Of a stretch of 9,085 nt of DNA, positions 1 to 6,850 are shown in pieces; position 1 is the first letter of the stretch; each line of letters starts with the position of its first letter. Source of the stretch: JAUWQU01 sp964605095 (GTDB taxonomy: Bacteria; Planctomycetota; Phycisphaerae; SM23-33). The notes beneath the pieces were generated by a model, which did not search any database, had not been told where the DNA came from, and was given only the letters and a program-made list of their open reading frames with translations. The stretch spans positions 1-9,085 of the forward strand of contig CAZSBS010000196.1 in assembly GCA_964605095.1 (NCBI GenBank). Reading direction: 5' to 3'. Both the position numbers and the translations under genes were made by a program.

Positions 1-162
1 CGCAACATCGCCGGGCCTCCAGTCCCAGCCGGTAGCGATTAGCACCGTAAGCCCGCCGGCAGGGCGATAGGGGCCGGCCCCCAGGCTCCTCGCGCGGCCC
101 GAGAGGAAGAAGCTGAAGTTTAAGAAATGGCGACTCACAGAAACCCCCAAGGAGCCTGGAAA
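1..162. other. Upstream region without assignable gene
   Basis: No complete gene is visible. One frame stays open from position 2 to a TAG at 68-70 (ending ...SPPAGR) and could be the last residues of a gene that starts outside the window, but nothing in these 22 residues is recognisable. A perfect 12-bp self-complementary sequence, GGGGCCGGCCCC, sits at 70-81, starting on the last base of that TAG. The purine-rich stretch at 101-127 leads into the sulfatase gene. The best Shine-Dalgarno sequence is GGAG at 151-154, 8 nt before the ATG at 163. Confidence 0.4.
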
Positions 163-1602
163 ATGAACCGTCGCTGTTTTCTGAAGTTGGCCGGGGCGGG
201 TGCAGCGGCGCTGCTGATGCCGGGATGGCTCCGCGGAGCCGCCGGCGCGTCTAGTGCCGCCGCGGGCAAGCCGAACATAGTCTTCATCCTCTTCGACGAC
301 CTCGGCTATGGCGAGCCGCCGACCTTCCGCAAGGACTCGCCGTTCAAAATGCCGAACATCGAGCGCCTGACACAAGAGGGCATGAAGTTCACCGACGCCC
401 ACTGTGCCGCGGCCGTGTGTACCCCGACGCGCTACGGAGTGCTCACGGGGCGATACCCGTTCCGCATCCGCCAGTTCGGCGTGCTCAGTTTCGCCTCCAA
501 GCCCATCATCGAGAAGGATCGAATGACGGTGGCTTCGATGCTCCGGGGGCGGGGCTATCACACGGCCTGCTTCGGCAAGTGGCACCTCGGCATGGACTGG
601 GGCGACATAAAGGGCGAGGCCGCCGCCAAGGCCGGGACTCCCGTGTCCGAAGGCCCCACCACGCGCGGGTTCGACGTGTTCTGCGGCTACACCGAGGCCC
701 GCAGTATCCGGACCGTCATCGAGAACGACCGCGTTCTCGGCAAGTTCGAGCCCGTCGACGTCCAGCCGCTCATGGCGAGAAAGGCGGTCGAGTACATCAA
801 CTCGCGAGCCAAGGACCCCAAGCCGTTCTTCCTCTACCAGCCCCTGAGCATTCCCCACATGCCGCACGTGCCCGCGAAGGACTTCCGCGGCAAGACCGGC
901 CAGGGAGAATACGGCGACTGGATCTTACAGGGCGACTGGGTGGTCGGGCAGATCGTTGAGGCGCTTGCCCGCAATGGCCTGGCCGAGAACACGCTGCTCA
1001 TCGTCTCCAGCGACAACGGCGCCGAGCACCGCGAGTATCCCCCGCTCCGCGGCTCCAAGCGGAGCATCTACGAGGGCGGGCACCGCGAACCGTTCGTCGC
1101 CCGCTGGCCGGGAAAGATCAAGCCGGGCGCCCTCTGCGACGACACGGTCTGCCTGAACGACCTGCTGGCCACCTGCGCGGAAATCGCGGGCGCCAAAGTG
1201 CCCGACAACGCCGGCGAGGACAGCTTCAGTATCCTGCCGTATCTCATGGGCACTTCCAAGGGGCCGATCCGCGAGGCCACGGTACACCAGTCGATGGCAG
1301 GCGACCTGGCCATCCGCCAGGGTCCGTGGAAACTCATCTTCTTCAAGAGCGGCAAACGCGAACTTTACAACCTCAAGGACGACCTAAGCGAGACCCGCAG
1401 CGTGGCGGGCGAGAACCAGGCCGTCGTCGAGCGGCTGACGAAACTCATGCAGCAGTACATCGACAACGGGCGCAGCACGCCCGGGGCGCCGCGGAAGAAC
1501 TCCGCCCGCATCGACCTGGCCAATCCCGCCGCCGCCCCGGCCGGCGCCGCTGCGGGCAGAGGCGCAGCCAGAGGAAAAAGGGGCGATAGGAAGGGGAAAT
1601 AA
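163..1602 (+). CDS. Tat-exported family S1 (arylsulfatase-type) sulfatase
   Basis: Predicted to hydrolyse sulfate esters, probably on a sulfated glycan, outside the cytoplasm. The 479-aa product opens with a twin-arginine signal (RRCFLK at residues 4-9, then an Ala/Leu-rich stretch to about residue 30). Family S1 landmarks follow in order: metal-binding FDD (D45, D46), the formylglycine site C86-T-P-T-R90, GKWHLG (K139, H141), IPHMPH near residue 232, SDNG (D284, N285), and LRGSK with EGGH (K299, H307). All expected catalytic and metal residues are present. C86 marks it as Cys-type, so it needs a formylglycine-generating enzyme or anSME-type maturase encoded elsewhere. The C-terminus ends in an Ala/Gly/Arg-rich low-complexity tail (about residues 455-479). 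An in-frame ATG at 127 would add 12 residues before the Tat motif. I prefer 163 because GGAG lies 8 nt upstream. The substrate cannot be told from the sequence; the glycosidase-like gene 81 nt downstream suggests a sulfated polysaccharide. Confidence 0.95.
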   Translation: MNRRCFLKLAGAGAAALLMPGWLRGAAGASSAAAGKPNIVFILFDDLGYGEPPTFRKDSPFKMPNIERLTQEGMKFTDAHCAAAVCTPTRYGVLTGRYPFRIRQFGVLSFASKPIIEKDRMTVASMLRGRGYHTACFGKWHLGMDWGDIKGEAAAKAGTPVSEGPTTRGFDVFCGYTEARSIRTVIENDRVLGKFEPVDVQPLMARKAVEYINSRAKDPKPFFLYQPLSIPHMPHVPAKDFRGKTGQGEYGDWILQGDWVVGQIVEALARNGLAENTLLIVSSDNGAEHREYPPLRGSKRSIYEGGHREPFVARWPGKIKPGALCDDTVCLNDLLATCAEIAGAKVPDNAGEDSFSILPYLMGTSKGPIREATVHQSMAGDLAIRQGPWKLIFFKSGKRELYNLKDDLSETRSVAGENQAVVERLTKLMQQYIDNGRSTPGAPRKNSARIDLANPAAAPAGAAAGRGAARGKRGDRKGK

Positions 1603-1683
1603 ATGGTTAGCGTCCCTGTCTTCTATGTGGCGTGTTGGATATCAGGATGGACAAATGAACAGACTCACAATTGGGAGCTTATG

Positions 1684-4116
1684 ATGGGGATGAAACAGTG
1701 TGTCGTGCTGGTCTGCGTGCTGCTGCTGATGCTGCAATGCCTCGCATGGGGCGCTGCGGAAGTCCCAACTGCAGGGAAGCTCGTGGCGGCCAGACAAGAA
1801 GGCAACGAGGCCACGCTCACCAACGGGATCGTCACGCTGAAAGTGGATGCCGGCAAACGCAAGATAACTGTAACCGATGCGACCAGCGGAACGGTGATGG
1901 TCGATGATGCCTGGGTGGCGATGGATGGTTGGGGCGGGGAATCGAACAAAAAGAGCAGGCAGGGCAATCTCAATAGTTGGGCGATCACGCTGGCGGTTGA
2001 GCCGGTGGAAGACGCTTTCGGCAAAGGTCAGCGGGCGGTGCTGTCACTGACCGATCCGAAGCGAGGGGCGCTGCCGACATACCTGTTCAGTTACGCTCTG
2101 TACAACAATACCGGTGCGGTGTTCATGGGTTTCGGCCTGCGCAACCAGACGGGCCGTGATGTGCGACTGATGAGTGCGGCCCCGATGAGCGGGGCGGATC
2201 TCATGCCCGGCACGGCAGTGGATAATCTGCTTACATTGAACGGCGCTGCCGGAGCGGAGACGACGAGGGTCAAACCCGGGCCGGAGCGGACCTCGCCCAA
2301 CAGCCTGATGTTGACCTGCGTTACGCAACGCGGGCGGCGTTCGGTGGTCTGGGGAGGACTGTGCTACAAGGAGTTCGGCAAGTACGCGTCGCTCAGCAAT
2401 AACAAGCTTGAGTTCAGCGCGCAAGACCCCGTGGGGCGATTGGTGGACGCCGGGACGACGTATTGGTCGCAGGACACGTTCTATCTGGATGTCACGACAT
2501 CCGACCCATTCGCCGCTCTGGAGAAATATGGGCGGGCGATGCGGCTGGCCAATCATGCCAGTCCGAACGTGTATGATTTCCCGGTGCTCTGCGGCTGGGG
2601 CGTCGGCGCGCTAAGCGGGCTGCCGGGCGTGAACAACTCCAAGAAACTGGTGGGGGAGCTGGAGGCTGCGCAGAAGGCGGGTGTGACGAAGTACACCAAG
2701 GTCGCCATCCGGCTGGAGCCGGATTCATATTGTTATGGGAACGGCGACACGGAGCAGGGCTGGTGGGACGACGCGCATTGGTCCCGGTTCGGACATCTGG
2801 TGCCACCCTACGAAACGTTCGCCAAATGGTGTGCGGCGATCAGGGATCGCGACGGGATTCCGTACACATATTTCCAGGTCGGCATGCCCTCGGACGATTA
2901 CGCGCGGGCGTTTCCCGGACACATGCTGTTCAATGACATCAGCCGCCTGCAGGTCAGGCATTCGCACCATCAGCCGCTGGTGAGCTACGACTACACGGAC
3001 CCCCAGTTCCAAAAGCACATGCGGGAGGTCTGGAGCCGGCTTCGCAAGGATGGGATGTGCGGGATCAAGTTCGATTACCCGGAAACCGGCTGGCGGCCGG
3101 AGGGCGGGTTTGAGAACCGCCACGCCACGACGGCCTGGGCGTACCGTGAATCGTTCCGGCTCTGCCGCGAGGGATTGGGGCCCGAGGCGTGTCTTGACGA
3201 GCGCAATCTTGGGGAGTCCGGGCGGCCTTGCCTGGATGTGACCGCGGGCCTGGTGGACACGCAGCGCAACTGGGGCGATTCGAACAAGTTCGTGCCGGGC
3301 ATGGTCACGATCTGCGGGTTGCGCTGGTACAAGAATCGCACCGTGTTCAATTATTACCCGGACAGCAAGACGGTGCATGATTGTTCGAGGGAGATCCGGC
3401 AGTCCATGTTGACGATGGTGTATCTGACCAGCGGGCGCATCGACCTGGCGACGTCGTTCACGCTTTTCACGCCGGAGATTGTCCATGATTTCACGCGCAT
3501 TTACCCGGCCTACCGCGAGCCGTTCACGGCCCGGCCGCTGGACGCCTTCACCGGCGTGGCGGATCCCCGGGTGTACGATTTGGAGTTGACGCCGCAGTGG
3601 CATCAAGTGGCGCTGTTCAACAGCGACAGCAAGAGGGACAAGGTGGTGGTGCCGTTGAGCGGCGACCGGGTGACCACCGGATCGATCGGGTTGGACGCGG
3701 CAGCGACGTATTATGTTTACGAATTCTGGAACGATTCGCTGGTGGGGAAGTTCCCCGGGACGGCGAAGGTGGCCAAGACGCTGGAGCCCTCCGCCTGCGC
3801 GATGCTTTCGATCCGCAAAGTGCGGCCGAATCCGCAAGTCCTGTCGACCAATCGCCACGTTCTGCAAGGCTGGGTGGATCTGGCCAACGTGAAATGGGAT
3901 GCCGCAACCATGCAGTTGACCGGCACGGCCAAGGTGATCGGCGGGGAACCGTTCCGGATTGTGCTGGCCTGCAACGGTTTCAAACCTGCCGGTGCCGGCG
4001 CCGCGACCGGCCAGGCGCGTCTGGACCCGCACCAAGGCGGCGCCGAGTACGCGACGCTGGTGCTTGAGAACACCACCACGAGCGATGCGGCATGGAGCGT
4101 GAAGTTCTCGAAGTAG
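1684..4116 (+). CDS. Secreted alpha-galactosidase-like glycoside hydrolase (clan GH-D type)
   Basis: A large exported protein (810 aa) that I read as a retaining glycosidase related to the GH27/GH31/GH36 clan; the exact family is not certain. A Sec signal peptide covers about residues 1-24 (MKQ followed by a run of Val/Leu/Met, probable cleavage near AWGA). Residues about 25-290 look like an N-terminal beta-sandwich (TNGIVTLKVDAG). Residues about 296-600 look like a TIM barrel starting at FPVLCGWGVG. The barrel holds GIKFDY, where D464 fits the clan nucleophile (K-x-D-Y/W), and R528-NWG-D532, which fits the R-xxx-D acid/base motif. A short C-terminal beta domain and one further domain (about 720-810) follow. 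GGGAG at 1673-1677 lies 6 nt before the chosen ATG. An earlier ATG at 1603 directly follows the sulfatase stop, but would put 27 atypical residues ahead of the signal peptide. The gene is probably co-transcribed with the sulfatase. It uses many GAT, GTG and CGG codons where the sulfatase prefers GAC and CGC, hinting at a different history. Confidence 0.72.
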   Translation: MGMKQCVVLVCVLLLMLQCLAWGAAEVPTAGKLVAARQEGNEATLTNGIVTLKVDAGKRKITVTDATSGTVMVDDAWVAMDGWGGESNKKSRQGNLNSWAITLAVEPVEDAFGKGQRAVLSLTDPKRGALPTYLFSYALYNNTGAVFMGFGLRNQTGRDVRLMSAAPMSGADLMPGTAVDNLLTLNGAAGAETTRVKPGPERTSPNSLMLTCVTQRGRRSVVWGGLCYKEFGKYASLSNNKLEFSAQDPVGRLVDAGTTYWSQDTFYLDVTTSDPFAALEKYGRAMRLANHASPNVYDFPVLCGWGVGALSGLPGVNNSKKLVGELEAAQKAGVTKYTKVAIRLEPDSYCYGNGDTEQGWWDDAHWSRFGHLVPPYETFAKWCAAIRDRDGIPYTYFQVGMPSDDYARAFPGHMLFNDISRLQVRHSHHQPLVSYDYTDPQFQKHMREVWSRLRKDGMCGIKFDYPETGWRPEGGFENRHATTAWAYRESFRLCREGLGPEACLDERNLGESGRPCLDVTAGLVDTQRNWGDSNKFVPGMVTICGLRWYKNRTVFNYYPDSKTVHDCSREIRQSMLTMVYLTSGRIDLATSFTLFTPEIVHDFTRIYPAYREPFTARPLDAFTGVADPRVYDLELTPQWHQVALFNSDSKRDKVVVPLSGDRVTTGSIGLDAAATYYVYEFWNDSLVGKFPGTAKVAKTLEPSACAMLSIRKVRPNPQVLSTNRHVLQGWVDLANVKWDAATMQLTGTAKVIGGEPFRIVLACNGFKPAGAGAATGQARLDPHQGGAEYATLVLENTTTSDAAWSVKFSK

Positions 4117-4163
4117 GCTTTTGCATGCCCAACCACGAACAATGACGTTCGATCGCTCCAATC

Positions 4164-4190
4164 CGGATCATCGGGATCCGTGAGTATAAT
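4164..4190 (+). promoter_or_regulatory. Putative rsmH promoter (-10) with small hairpin/operator
   Basis: A perfect TATAAT lies at 4185-4190, 10 nt before the ATG at 4201; I see no convincing -35 box at 16-18 nt upstream. If it is a -10 box, transcription would start about 3-4 nt before the ATG, giving an almost leaderless mRNA. Just upstream, CGGATC (4164-4169) and GATCCG (4175-4180) form a perfect 6-bp inverted repeat around a 5-nt centre. It could be an operator or chance. It covers the first base of the alternative GTG start at 4180, which argues against that start. Confidence 0.4.
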
Positions 4191-4200
4191 CCGCCGAGTC

Positions 4201-5244
4201 ATGACAAACCAGCCCGACAACCAGGCCGCCGCCAGCGGCAAGCCCCGCCGCCGAAAGCAGTATCCCAGCGGCAAGAGCCGCCGCTTCCAGCCCAGCCGGA
4301 CCCCGCGCGGCACGCCGGCCGGGACGCACGTTCCCGTACTGCTGAGGGAGGTGATCGACGCGCTGGCGCCGCGCCCCGGCGAGGTCGTCGCCGACTGCAC
4401 TCTTGGCTATGGCGGGCACGCTGCCGCCCTGGCCAGGGCGGTCCAGCCAGGCGGGAGAGTTATCGGCCTGGACCTCGACGCTCGGGAACTGGAGCGGACC
4501 AGACTGCGGCTGGAAGCCATGCACCTGCCGGTCAGCGTCCACAACGCCAACTTCGCCGACATCGGCAGGGTGCAGGCCGAGATGGGCCTGGCTGGCTACG
4601 ACGTTATCTTCGCCGACCTGGGCGTGTCGAGCATGCAGGTAGATGACCCATCCCGCGGCATGAGCTACAAGCATGACAACGCCCCGCTGGACATGCGAAT
4701 GGACCCTCGCCAGGGCCGCACCGCTGCCGACCTGCTCACGTCTATCAGTGAAGCCGATCTGTCCCAGGCCCTATGGGAACTGGCCGACGAGCCGGACCAC
4801 GAAAAGATCGCCCAGTGGATCGTCCACCAGCGGGCGGTCGAGCCATTCACAACGACAGGCCAGCTCAAGGCGCTGATCTTCGCGGCCAAGGGCACGGTGG
4901 AGAAGCTCTGGAAGAAGCAGTCGGCCTATGAGGACGCCCACCCGGCCATGAAGACCTTCCAGGCCCTGCGAATCCTGGTGAACGACGAACTGTCGGCGGT
5001 CAAACAACTGCTGAGCCTGGCCCCCCAATGCCTGCGCCCCGGCGGGCGCATCGGCATCATCAGCTTCCACAGCGGGGAAGATGGCCTGGTCAAGAACGCC
5101 TTCCGCGACGGTTATTCCCAGGGCATCTACGAGGCCTATAGCGGCCAGGTCATCCGGCCCGGCGACCGGGAAGCCGGCCGCAATCCCCGCAGCAGCTCAG
5201 CCAAGTTCCGCTGGGCCCGCGTCGGATTTGCGCGAGAGCCGTAA
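4201..5244 (+). CDS. rsmH: 16S rRNA (cytosine(1402)-N4)-methyltransferase RsmH (MraW)
   Basis: Methylates N4 of C1402 in the decoding centre of 16S rRNA using S-adenosylmethionine; a cytoplasmic ribosome-maturation enzyme. The 347-aa product carries the whole family pattern: HVPVLLREV (43-51), the SAM-binding DCTLGYGGH (65-73), GLDLD (89-93), ADLGVSS (138-144), LDMRMD (163-168), the inserted helical domain (about 170-250), HPAMKTFQALRILVNDEL (247-264), GGRIGIISFHSGED (281-294) and the C-terminal NPRSSSAKFR (328-337). A basic N-terminal extension of about 40 residues (GKPRRRK, GKSRRFQ) precedes the core and may bind RNA. A GTG at 4180 would add 7 residues, but its only purine-rich stretch is too close (3 nt), so I chose ATG 4201. 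In many bacteria rsmH sits behind mraZ in the division/cell-wall cluster; here it stands alone after a secreted glycosidase gene and before convergent ahbC. Confidence 0.96.
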   Translation: MTNQPDNQAAASGKPRRRKQYPSGKSRRFQPSRTPRGTPAGTHVPVLLREVIDALAPRPGEVVADCTLGYGGHAAALARAVQPGGRVIGLDLDARELERTRLRLEAMHLPVSVHNANFADIGRVQAEMGLAGYDVIFADLGVSSMQVDDPSRGMSYKHDNAPLDMRMDPRQGRTAADLLTSISEADLSQALWELADEPDHEKIAQWIVHQRAVEPFTTTGQLKALIFAAKGTVEKLWKKQSAYEDAHPAMKTFQALRILVNDELSAVKQLLSLAPQCLRPGGRIGIISFHSGEDGLVKNAFRDGYSQGIYEAYSGQVIRPGDREAGRNPRSSSAKFRWARVGFAREP

Positions 5245-5260
5245 CTGGCCGCCCCCGGGA

Positions 5261-5328
5261 CTTGCCACGAGCGAAGTCGAGGGGTAGCCAGCTTGCCACG
5301 GCGAAGCCTCAGGCGAAGCCGGGTAGTC
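5261..5328. repeat. Two imperfect direct repeats with CTTGCCACG and GCGAAG words
   Basis: Unit 1 (5261-5289) and unit 2 (5292-5328) both begin CTTGCCACG, continue with GCGAAG, and end in GGGTAGCC or GGGTAGTC. Unit 2 contains GCGAAGCC twice (5301-5308 and 5313-5320), so it looks like a unit 1 type sequence with one extra internal copy. The pair starts 17 nt after the rsmH stop. The sequence is non-coding in appearance. It could be a small interspersed element or the remnant of one. Confidence 0.55.
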
Positions 5329-5525
5329 GATCGCGCCTGGAACCCCTCTGCCTTGAGGGAGGATGAATCTGGGGACACCTCCAATGGCCCGCAGATAAGC
5401 CTTTGATCTAAGCCCGAAGGGCTGTGTGAACCCCTTGGGCTCTTGGAGCCGGGATTCAAGACAACATCTCCTGGGCATTTCGAGGCGCCACCCGCCACGT
5501 TTCGACTCTACCAGATATCCCCCCC
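5329..5525. other. Non-coding stretch with several small hairpins
   Basis: No frame in this stretch looks like a real gene. It holds several short perfect stems: CCCTC 5344-5348 with GAGGG 5355-5359; GGAGG 5358-5362 with CCTCC 5378-5382; and AGCCC 5411-5415 with GGGCT 5419-5423. The first two share bases, so they are mutually exclusive. Together with the direct repeats before it and the inverted repeat after it, the whole 404-nt gap between rsmH and the radical SAM gene looks like repeat or structured RNA sequence. I do not recognise a known RNA family. Confidence 0.35.
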
Positions 5526-5649
5526 AAAAAAAGGTCGCGAAAAACGCGGAAAGAAGAAGAAACAGAAGAAGCTTTTGATGGGGATTACATCCCAATCAAA
5601 ATGCCGTTTCTTCTTCTCCGCGTTCTCCGCGATGAAACTGGCGTTTTTT
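5526..5649. repeat. Long imperfect inverted repeat between convergent genes, possible bidirectional terminator
   Basis: The left arm at 5534-5565 and right arm at 5604-5633 are complementary at 26 of 30 positions by hand count, with a 2-nt bulge. Inside lies a second stem, TTTTGATGGGG (5573-5583) against CCCAATCAAAA (5591-5601), with a 7-nt loop. An A7 run (5526-5532) on one side and a T6 run (5644-5649) on the other give a U-tract after the hairpin on both strands, as expected for an intrinsic terminator acting both ways. The right end touches the stop codon of the minus-strand radical SAM gene. The arms are themselves degenerate tandem copies of CGCGGAGAA-like and GAAGAA words, unusual for an ordinary terminator, so it may also be a dispersed repeat element. 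Confidence 0.7.
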
Positions 5650-6833
5650 CACTCTTCCGCTATTTCCTCGTCGGTCAGGTAGCAGGCGGGGTCGTTGCCC
5701 CACATGTCGCCGGTAGCGGCTTCGGCTCGGGCGCGGAAGTTGCCGTTGCACACGCTGAGCCAGCGGCAGTGCATGCAGCGGCAGTGCATGTGCTTTTTGC
5801 GGTCTCGCAGTTTGCTCAGCAGCGGCTCGGCCGGGTCCGTCCAGATCTCGCTGAAGGGCCTCCGACGCACGTTGCCCAGCACGTGGTGGCGCCAGAACTG
5901 GTCGGGCAGCACCTCACCGTTCCAACTGACGCAGCCTATTCCGACGCCCGTGGAGTTGCCGCCGTTCATCTTCAGCAGTTCCAGGCATCCGGCGGCACGC
6001 TCGGGGTTTTCCTTGCGCAGTCGGAGGTACACGTACGGGCCATCGGCGTGGTTGTCCACCGTCAGCACCTCGACGGCCTTGCCGGCGTCGTGCAGGGCCT
6101 TGGTGCGGTCGATTATCAGGTCCACCGTTTCCCGCGTCTGCTCGTTTGAAAGCGTGGCCTCGCGAAGCTTATCGCCTCGCCCGGTGTACACGAGGTGGTA
6201 GAAGCACACCCGCGGTATGCCCTCGCGCTCGATGAGGTCGAAGATACCCGGCAGGTCGGCCACGTTCTGCTTGTTCAGCGTGAAGCGCAGGCCGACTTTC
6301 ACGCCGACGGTACGGCAGTTTCGTATGCCTTCGAGCGCCTTTTGGAACGCCCCGGCCACGCCGCGGAACTTGTCGTGTACCGGCTGGAGGCCGTCGAGGC
6401 TGACTCCGACGTAGCTGAGGCCCTTTTCCGCGAGTTTCTCAGCCATTGGCTGGGTGATGAGCGTGCCGTTGGTGCTGATTACCGCCCGCAGGCCCGCGCC
6501 GCGGGCGTGGGCGATAAGTTCCATCAGGTCCGGCCTCATCGTCGGCTCGCCGCCGGAGAAGAGGATCACCGGGCTGCCGAAGCGCCCGATGTCGTCGATC
6601 ATCGCGCGGGCCTCGTCGCCGTCAAGCTCATCCGGCGCGGGCTGGCAGGTTGCGGTGGCGTAGCAATGCACGCAGCGCAAGTTGCACTGTTTGGTGCAGT
6701 TCCATACGACAACGGGCTTCTTGTCCGATGAGAACTGAAGCAGATGGCTGGGCAGCTTTCCCGACTGCCTGCCGTACCGCAGCGGATCAGAAGCCTCGAC
6801 GGTCCCGCAGTAAAGTTTCGAAATACCGATCAT
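5649..6833 (-). CDS. ahbC: Radical SAM 12,18-didecarboxysiroheme deacetylase (AhbC-like)
   Basis: Best read as AhbC, which removes acetate side chains from didecarboxysiroheme to give Fe-coproporphyrin III in the siroheme-dependent heme pathway. The 394-aa product begins MIGISKLYCG and has the radical SAM cluster motif C50-NLR-C54-VH-C57-Y, preceded by PVVVWN, then the SAM-binding FSGGEP (92-97) and STNG. The C-terminal half has cysteines suited to an auxiliary cluster: C301 (GIGC), C353-x2-C356-x5-C362 followed by NGNFRARAEA, and C384 in DPACYL. The ending (GDMW..DPACYLTDEEI) fits AhbC as I remember it better than AhbD or the heme d1 enzyme NirJ, but these are close relatives. The start is fixed by an AGGA 5 nt upstream of ATG 6833; the frame stays open further upstream but only through repeat sequence. 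No other ahb genes are in the window. An exact 15-nt duplication encodes residues 349-358. Confidence 0.87.
   Translation of the reverse strand: MIGISKLYCGTVEASDPLRYGRQSGKLPSHLLQFSSDKKPVVVWNCTKQCNLRCVHCYATATCQPAPDELDGDEARAMIDDIGRFGSPVILFSGGEPTMRPDLMELIAHARGAGLRAVISTNGTLITQPMAEKLAEKGLSYVGVSLDGLQPVHDKFRGVAGAFQKALEGIRNCRTVGVKVGLRFTLNKQNVADLPGIFDLIEREGIPRVCFYHLVYTGRGDKLREATLSNEQTRETVDLIIDRTKALHDAGKAVEVLTVDNHADGPYVYLRLRKENPERAAGCLELLKMNGGNSTGVGIGCVSWNGEVLPDQFWRHHVLGNVRRRPFSEIWTDPAEPLLSKLRDRKKHMHCRCMHCRWLSVCNGNFRARAEAATGDMWGNDPACYLTDEEIAEE
5761..5790 (-). repeat. Exact 15-nt tandem duplication inside ahbC
   Basis: CAGCGGCAGTGCATG occurs twice back to back, at 5761-5775 and 5776-5790, with no mismatch. 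On the coding (minus) strand it encodes MHCRC then MHCRW (residues 349-358). The reading frame is kept. It lies exactly where C353, C356 and C362 are expected to form the C-x2-C-x5-C auxiliary Fe-S ligand motif, and it supplies an additional cysteine, C351. Confidence 0.9.
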
Positions 6834-6850
6834 GCATGTCCTTTCATTCG

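Noticed and set aside
1603..1683. ATG at 1603 as the start of the glycosidase-like gene (TAAATG coupling with the sulfatase)
   Set aside because: It would place 27 non-signal residues before a textbook signal peptide; GGGAG at 1673-1677 supports the 1684 start. Not fully excluded, since a purine-rich stretch also precedes 1603.
2725..4161. Long open frame (478 codons) on the minus strand under the glycosidase-like gene
   Set aside because: It is rich in Arg/Pro/His in the way expected of antisense in GC-rich DNA, has no recognisable domain, and lies under a well-supported gene.
5261..5328. CRISPR array
   Set aside because: Only two unequal copies without regular spacers, and no cas genes in the window.
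5601..6149. Plus-strand open frames antisense to ahbC
   Set aside because: Start inside the inverted repeat and mirror a clearly coding minus-strand gene.
5649..6833. Assignment as NirJ (heme d1) or AhbD (final heme synthase)
   Set aside because: Close relatives with the same core, but the N-terminal MIGISKLYCG and the C-terminal DPACYLTDEEI fit AhbC better from memory. Kept as alternatives.
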